In this document: positions 58,282-64,000 of the stretch, piece after piece | Numbering within the stretch: position 1 is the first letter of the stretch | Layout of the letters: each line of letters opens with the position of its first letter | Origin: Holothuria scabra | Lineage: Eukaryota > Echinodermata > Holothuroidea > Aspidochirotida > Holothuriidae | Direction of reading: 5' to 3' | NCBI GenBank assembly: GCA_037179385.1 | Contig: CM074195.1 | Coordinates: 31,514,222 to 31,578,221, forward strand | DNA: 64,000 nt | The notes under the pieces: generated by a model | What the model was told of the DNA's origin: nothing | Databases searched by the model: none | What the model saw: only the letters and a program-made list of their open reading frames with translations | Position numbers and translations under genes: made by a program

Positions 58282-58515
58282 TCAATGCCTTACGGAGTAC
58301 AGAAAACAGTTCCCCGTGAGGAAATCATCGGAGTTCCCCTTTAGCCGGTTAAGCCATGCAGTACATGAATGCCAAGAGCAGGGGCGAGCTCTTCCATATT
58401 ACGTGACGGAGCTCATTGCAGTGTCGATTCTCCGGAAGCCACTCCATTTACCAGCTCCGCGTGAGCGTGGAAAGACGTACGAGGACGCTTCAGCTCTCGT
58501 GGGCGGCCTGTACCG
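58282..58515 (+). CDS. Candidate internal coding exon, unknown product
   Basis: The best exon-like segment in the window. A possible acceptor (CACCCGTAG) precedes a frame open from 58166 that leads to a good donor, TACCG-GTAAGG at 58516. The sequence is richer in G and C than its surroundings and its codons favour G or C in third position (GTG, CTC, CGG, GAG). The peptide includes RLSHAVHECQEQGRALPYYV followed by TELIAVSILRKPL, a charged-hydrophobic mix unlike the low-complexity frames nearby. I recognise no family. An alternative acceptor is at 58302. No neighbouring exon was identified, so it may also be an old gene fragment. Confidence 0.3.
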
Positions 58516-59465
58516 GTAAGGCATCTTTTATAGGTGCACACCACACACAAACACACAGCATTTAGCAATGCGACCCCGAGAAGAATTCATCTTGATTTGA
58601 TGAATGAAAAGATGCGACCTTATTTTTTGCCGATGTCTGTTGGTAGGAACATCCATTTCATCATGATGCTCGCAATTGCACAGGAAATTCAACAGATTCT
58701 TGGATAAGTCCTCTTGCTTGAGTTACAAGTTCCCGCCCTGCATGTCCATGATGCTGTTTTCTAACCATAACGTTTACAACAACATTTTACAAAGAGCTAT
58801 GTCCTTACGTTTAACAAATAAGTGACAATATGTAACCACGTGATTGAAGGGAACCATTTCTGAATTACCGTTATGGGGTAACTCGTAATTTATTCAAATA
58901 GAGGGGACTGCATATTGACTTCAACACTCAAGTATGAAAAGAAACAACATAACATTCCCTAAAACCCCTTTCCAATCAAATGACTTGTTACATTTGAAGA
59001 CTGTTTGTAAATTCGAACAAGAGATCTTAATTTGACAGGGGACCACACAGAGATCATTTCAAAATTGAAAACTGCGTGTACTAGGCAACAGAACTGCCAT
59101 CAACACAACTCGCACTCATCAATTTCTATTGTATTCCTATTGTGGGTCAAAGTTTTTTGAATGATGGGTCATGGCAATCAAATAGGTTCGGCGTAGGTGA
59201 GTCATATTTTACAGGGAACGTGTAGTACAGTCTATGAAATAATGGATCAATGGCGCGACGTTAGGCGTCCGTAAACAGCAATGTTTGACGCTTTCAACAT
59301 TGACCAATTTAGCCTGAGGGTCATAGGTTGGGTATTTTAATTGTTTGCATTAAATTACCACGAGAGTTCACAAAGAGTCGTTCTGTTCGTAAAGATTTGA
59401 AGATTTACATCAGAATGTACACCATTTTCACTTACTCGCAGCAGACACTGCAGCGTTGGGCGGGA
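58516..59465. other. Non-coding sequence, nothing recognised
   Basis: If the preceding exon is real this would be intron. No repeat or second exon could be recognised. Confidence 0.35.
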
Positions 59466-59585
59466 TTAAAGGGGAAAGCACAATGACCCCAACGTGAAAT
59501 ATTACAGTAGACTATCCCGTTTTATGATTGGCTCTTGGGAATCATACGACAAAATTTTCCCTCTACAACCGTGGAATTTACAAGG
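59466..59585 (-). mobile_element. Family C MITE, partial copy 4
   Basis: TTAAAGGGGAAAGCACAATGA, TAGACTATCCCGTTTTATGA and TTGGCTCTTGGGAATCAT correspond to the first half of the 62497 copy (TTAAAGGACAGGAGCAGTCA, TTTCATGATTGGCTGTTGGG). The other half is missing or unrecognisable. Confidence 0.55.
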
Positions 59586-59881
59586 AGAAACAGGGCGTTC
59601 CTGAGGTGTTATGACAGTCTTTAAAAGGGGGAATACGAAGAAAGCTGTAAGAGTTAGTTGGTATTTCAGAACAAGATTGTGAGGAGGTGAGCAGGGAGTT
59701 ACAACCTGCAGAATAACTCCGGGTTGAGCAAACCGCACGGTGCATAGACTGATAGAGTATTACGTCTGCTAAGAATAAAGAGCAGGAATCCCGGCTACAG
59801 AAGATGAACTCCCCACACCTTTGAAAAATACCACATTGACTATGACTCTTCCACAAAGCAGTTTTGTCTCAATCGCCCACT

Positions 59882-59897
59882 CCCCCCCCCCCCCCCC
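59882..59897 (+). repeat. Poly-C tract (16)
   Basis: Sixteen consecutive C. All six long runs in the window are C on this strand. Confidence 0.85.
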
Positions 59898-59964
59898 GTC
59901 TCTCATCTCAATTTCACACAAACTGACAATCATTGAATGCGTTTCAGTCTTGTATACCACACAC

Positions 59965-60306
59965 GGACAGACACCCAGAAGATCAAAGACCGTGTGTGGT
60001 CTGAGTTTGTTACATGACCTTTGCCCTCAGGTAATCTAGGCTCTCATTTTGTGTTCACATCGTTCACATCGGAAAGCAATAAACACATACTTAACTGGCC
60101 TGTTAGCTAACCACAAATGTTACATATCTTTTTGCGTATTTTGATATGTTTAGTAATGTCAATCAAACAACCAGATGTGAAGTCTGACTGTGTCAATTTG
60201 TTTGCAGTGTGCTTCCTTTCTTCCTAAAGGAAATAAGCTGTAATCTTATCAATTATTGCAGAGGAGGAAAATGTTTCAAAAAGTAAGAAGGAAATTTTCA
60301 TCATGA
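59965..60306 (+). repeat. Family F dispersed repeat, copy 3
   Basis: Shares GATCAAAG-CGTGTG, CTGAGTTTGTTACATGA, GTTAGCTAACC-CAAATGTTA, GTCAATCAA and the terminal AAAAAGTAAGAAGGAAA...CATCATGA with the copies at 22675 and 36121. Same orientation. Confidence 0.65.
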
Positions 60307-62496
60307 AGAAGGCAACCTTTTTGGACAGTTCTGGATCTGCTTCTGAAAATTTTATACTGAATGCTTTCTTGGCTCCTGGTTTAACTTTACCCTCACTGGT
60401 AATCACTCTAATGGTGTTACGTAAAGGGACTTTTAGCCTCTTGGGGCATGATATATCCTAATCTATCCTAATTGTAGTATTGCTTGTTTTTCAAAAGAAA
60501 TGGTAATTACAAAACCAGCATTTTTGAACTCATCATCAAAGACCTTTCACTAAGGCAGCATGACAGCCTTCTTTTCAAAAAGTTAGTTTCCCACAAATAG
60601 AAATTCAGTTATTTGTTGTCTAAGGGAACAATTTTTCATCAAAATTTTACAAATTCAAATTATGCAATATCAACAGCTTCTACTGCATATTTTGGGAAGA
60701 TAAAGTTGTTACTGTGATTGAGACTTAATGGTGAGATGATAAGACCCATTTTACTCGTGTGTCATGTTACCGTATTCTTAAAACGCGTCTTAAGCAATAT
60801 ATCCCTTTAAATCCGAATAACCATCTAGATTATTGAGAAAGAAGGGAGACTCATTATCAAATGACCTAACATAGAGAAGTTACATTTTGAACCAACGATA
60901 GTCCTGTGAGTTCATGATGCAATAATCCTCAAAAAACGATCAAGTGATTCCCCTCTACTCCCCTTGGTCGACTTTTCCCCTACAAACTACCTTCATTCGG
61001 GTCAATTCGTGATTGATTACAAGCTCAAACTTCTTCGGAATCTTCATTTCCGCTACCAGGTGATTGCCCGACGACGTCCGGGATTATTTCGCAAGCGTAA
61101 TCTACTAAACACGCATCCACTTATGAGAGTATGAGGTGATGTATAAAGTACTGTTGCGGATCGGTTATGTAAATTTTCCGTACGGTTAAGACCCTCTCAT
61201 GTTGTGTAAAGTGTTGCAGTATTACGACAATCACGCATATCAAAATATTGCAATCACAAACCTCGCAAATACGTTATGCTTTATGGGCGGGTGGTGTATT
61301 TTTACGGATTCTTGCTGTATGCATTGTGTTCGGGACTGTGTTTAAAGATCTGGATAAACTAAATCTGATGGTGTTAATATTGATAGACAACCAGTGAAAA
61401 TTTTTTTGATTGGGCAAACCCCATTTTGGGGTGGAAAGTCCTGAATTTATGAACGTTTTTGTGTACAAACGTTTCGATATGCTTGGCACATTAATATTCA
61501 TTCGCCCATGCTGCAAGGACAAGTATTTCAGTTTCCCAAATTCCCTCAAATGTTCCACCTATGATATCAGAAAACTTGAAGAATGGAAAAGGTGTTTATG
61601 AATAACAGCGGAGTTGATTTTTTCAGCGAAAACAACCTTTCAATGAAAGTACGGTAAATGCACCTTCAAGACTCACACTGATGACCAGTTTGGCCTAAAC
61701 CAGTATTATGTCCTGAGACATGGAATTTTGCACAGTTTTTATGCCTAAGAAAATTATAAGCAACGATTCATCCAAGGTCAAAACAGTACAATACAAAATA
61801 CAGGCAAACAAAAATATTGCCCATCAAAGTGAATCTATGACGTCACACCTACCTGCTTCAATTTTATTCATGTTGGAGAAAATGGGTCAACTTCCATTTC
61901 TAGATCTCGAGAACCGACGTGGCAAACAAACGACACTAATTTCACTCAATGCTTAATACGTTCCTCTTTTGACAAATCAAACATAAACTAGGTCCCAAAT
62001 ATTCTTTCAATTTGTTATAATAATTACTCTTTGGTAGACCTTGTGGTGATATAATTTCGATCATTTCATTTGAGACATCCCTGTTTTATCAGTGCAAGAT
62101 CTGTACAGAACATCAGCTGTGATTTTCACTATTATTTTCAAGGTTTAACTCCGTCATGAAAGTAATTCGACAATTTTGTTTTAAAATAAGTCATCATCGG
62201 TCTAACAAACTCATGCAAACCATAAAATGCATGATTGAATCATCCAAGTAGCAGCTCCCTGTTTGATCCATTTTCAAATTTTCGAACACGCACAGGGAGT
62301 GCTCGGTATACAACTGGGACAATTCGAGAGAACTAAAATTGCAGAGGGTCCAGAAAATAAAATGTGTCTTCCATCGAACATCACTAGATTTTGAATCCCA
62401 AATATTCGAAATATCTTGATCTTTTCAAAAAACTTCCCAGAAAGTTCTTAAAAAGTCCTCAAAAGAAACGATTTTCTTAATGCCGCTGCAGACGGC
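60307..62496. other. Non-coding sequence, nothing recognised
   Basis: No convincing gene. A frame without ATG around 60910-61137 (+) and an overlapping 40-codon minus frame lie in a GC-richer patch but match nothing I know. TGACGTCA is at 61838. An inverted pair AGCTCCCTGT / ACAGGGAGT lies at about 62253-62300. Confidence 0.35.
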
Positions 62497-62757
62497 TTAA
62501 AGGACAGGAGCAGTCATCCCAAATTGAAGAAGTGTAATAGACTGACCAGTTTCATGATTGGCTGTTGGGAGTCATGTGACAATGATTTTTCTCCTCAAAT
62601 GTGAAAATTACCAGAAATAACTGCTTGGTTTACCTTGAATGTGCAAAAGTAAAGTCATAAAATGTAATGAAAGATACTTTGAAGAGAAATAAGATGAAAA
62701 TTGTGTTATTTAGCCTTTTATTCAAAATAAGTTTTCTGGGACTGCTTTCTACCTTAA
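62497..62757 (-). mobile_element. Family C MITE, copy 3 (best ends)
   Basis: TTAA at both borders, with TTAAAGGACAGGAGCAGTCA and ACTGCTTTCTACCTTAA as imperfect inverted ends. The reverse complement aligns with copies 1 and 2 throughout. On each side lies a related sequence (TTAAAAAGTCCTCAAAAGAA at 62449; TTAAAAAAAGTCCTCAAAAC at 62817). Confidence 0.8.
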
Positions 62758-64000
62758 AGCTCCACAGTATACCACCAATTCAACACACTATACTCCAACG
62801 ATCCCTTAAAATCCCTTTAAAAAAAGTCCTCAAAACGAGCATTTTCTTGAAACCTACACTGTACTTTCAACGTATCCCTCTATAAATGTTTTATTTCTCT
62901 TAGAGTTGTATCTCCTTCAGGGTATGTCATATCTGATTTGCGGTCACTTCACTTTCCCACTTACTAAGATTATCAAATGTCGAGAGAACATCCCCATTTC
63001 ACGTGAACCATCAAACGAGGGCCCCACCATCAATTGACCGGGCAAAATTTCCAGCCATCTGCTTTCTCACCTGAGAGAATTTCTATTGACGCGTCTTTTA
63101 AACAGTTAAGAAGACCCTGGGAACGGAGCTGCATCTCGGGTTGGATCTGGATGTGATCATTTTAAAAATGGGTGCTTCGTTGGGTCAGATCAAAGGAAGA
63201 AAGGACAAGAAATTATCCTCATCAAATAGATCAAGATGCGGGACATCCTTCTGCATAACTTGTTTGGAGGATGTCAAGAGCAATTTTCAGTAATTCACTG
63301 CAGGTGTTGACGGGTCTAGACGGGTCTAACTATCTCACTACGCTCGTCTTTCGATTATTAAGATGTCCATCATAGTCAAGGAACACTTGTCTTATTTCTC
63401 GTTTTTCAATTATTGCCCGCTCGTCCGTCTGTTCTTCCTATAATTAATCTATAACTTTATAAATCATGTATAGCTTACGATGGAAATATTTTCAGCACAC
63501 GGTAATGTCAGGTATATATTTAGACAAGAAGAATGAATTTCAATGGGACATCTGTCATCGGTGTACAAGGTCGACACTTTCGAATAATATTTCTACTTTT
63601 TTCAAAATGGCACTCAAGATTGATAAATATAGACTTGATCCAGGGTCCACTCAACGTGTTCCACGAGGTCAGTTCATTTCAAAGGTTTAGTTCAGGGTTG
63701 CCAGGTTGCGGTGTCAAGAGAAACAGTCCAGTTCCAATTATTAGACGGTTAATTTTGTCCCTTAAATCAATCAAAAGTTCTAATGGAATTTCGAGGTGAA
63801 TTAAGTAATTTGATAATTCATTTCGGGGTCTGTTTGTTTAAAGTTGCAATTTTATAAAAGTTGTGCATGGTTATATCAACGTCAGGTAACTTTGGAAATT
63901 CGGTTGCACAACTCTGTTTCCAACGATGGTTATTTTTTCTTAATATTGCAAGGACATTATACCTCATTATCAAAATTAATGTGTGAAAAATCAAATTCAA
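62758..64000. other. Mostly non-coding to the end of the window
   Basis: Contains the short frame at 63168 and two overlapping frames at 63466-63799 without motifs. Nothing else is recognisable. Confidence 0.35.
63168..63293 (+). CDS. Very uncertain 41-codon frame with myristoylation-like start
   Basis: ATG in a good context (AAAATGG) opens MGASLGQIKGRKDKKLSSSN and continues through three cysteines (RCGTSFCITC) to a stop. Gly-2 with Ser at position 4 and Gly at position 6, followed by a basic run, resembles the start of N-myristoylated membrane-associated proteins. I see no strong splice donor inside and no homology, so this may be chance. Confidence 0.12.
   Translation: MGASLGQIKGRKDKKLSSSNRSRCGTSFCITCLEDVKSNFQ

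Noticed and set aside
60910..61137. Frame without ATG, and antisense 40-codon frame, in a GC-richer patch
   Set aside because: Both strands are open over the same stretch, there are no clear splice sites, and no family was recognised. A vague likeness to a bacterial domain on the minus strand was too weak to report.

Overview
The window looks like intergenic or intronic DNA from a repeat-rich animal genome. It is AT-rich. Every long open frame is short, most have no initiator ATG, and I recognise no protein family in any of them. I found no tRNA, rRNA or other structural RNA gene, no CRISPR array, and nothing of bacterial type (no operons or ribosome binding sites). The over-used palindrome TAGGCCTA, tRNA-derived SINEs and many non-autonomous DNA transposons suggest a marine invertebrate. 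A (TTAGG)n array, the classical arthropod telomere repeat, hints at an arthropod, but it is interstitial and does not settle the phylum.

The readable content is mobile DNA. I sort it into families by comparing parts of the window with each other. Family A (18.4, 29.1, 40.6 and 40.9 kb) is a 250-bp GC-rich MITE with TTAA target sites and CCC-starting ends, of piggyBac type. Family B (24.6, 44.5 and 53.9 kb) is a 1.23-kb element in TA target sites; its three copies are nearly identical and lie in the same orientation. Families C, K and E share TTAA/AAAGG-type ends. Family G (1.4 and 6.9 kb) and elements H (57.8 kb) and I (16.8 kb) are MITEs in TA-type sites. Family N (4.7 and 15.2 kb) is a foldback hairpin. 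Families F, L and M are further dispersed repeats. A 1.64-kb hAT-type element (32.8-34.4 kb) carries a three-unit tandem array of about 238 bp. SINE copies or fragments lie at 6.6, 7.7 and 11.2 kb.

Region by region: 0-17 kb is dense in short MITEs, SINE pieces and a TTAGG-type array. 18-25 kb holds family A, a long (CATT)n tract with a higher-order minisatellite, family F and the first B copy. 25-41 kb has K, A, the hAT element, F and a tandem pair of A elements. 41-55 kb has a CRE/TATA promoter-like site, L, K with a nested foldback, two B copies and E. 55-64 kb has degenerate short-period repeats, H, F and C.

Gene content is weak. The best guesses are an internal-exon-like segment at 58.28-58.52 kb (+), a 49-codon ATG frame at 47.68 kb (+) with a basic PKKKCK stretch, a minus-strand frame at 10.73-10.96 kb with a possible 66-bp intron, and a 41-codon frame with an N-myristoylation-like start at 63.17 kb (+). 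None has a family assignment, so no pathway can be described. The interest of the window lies in how its transposons are built, nested and possibly excised, and in the regulatory-like motifs that several of them carry.
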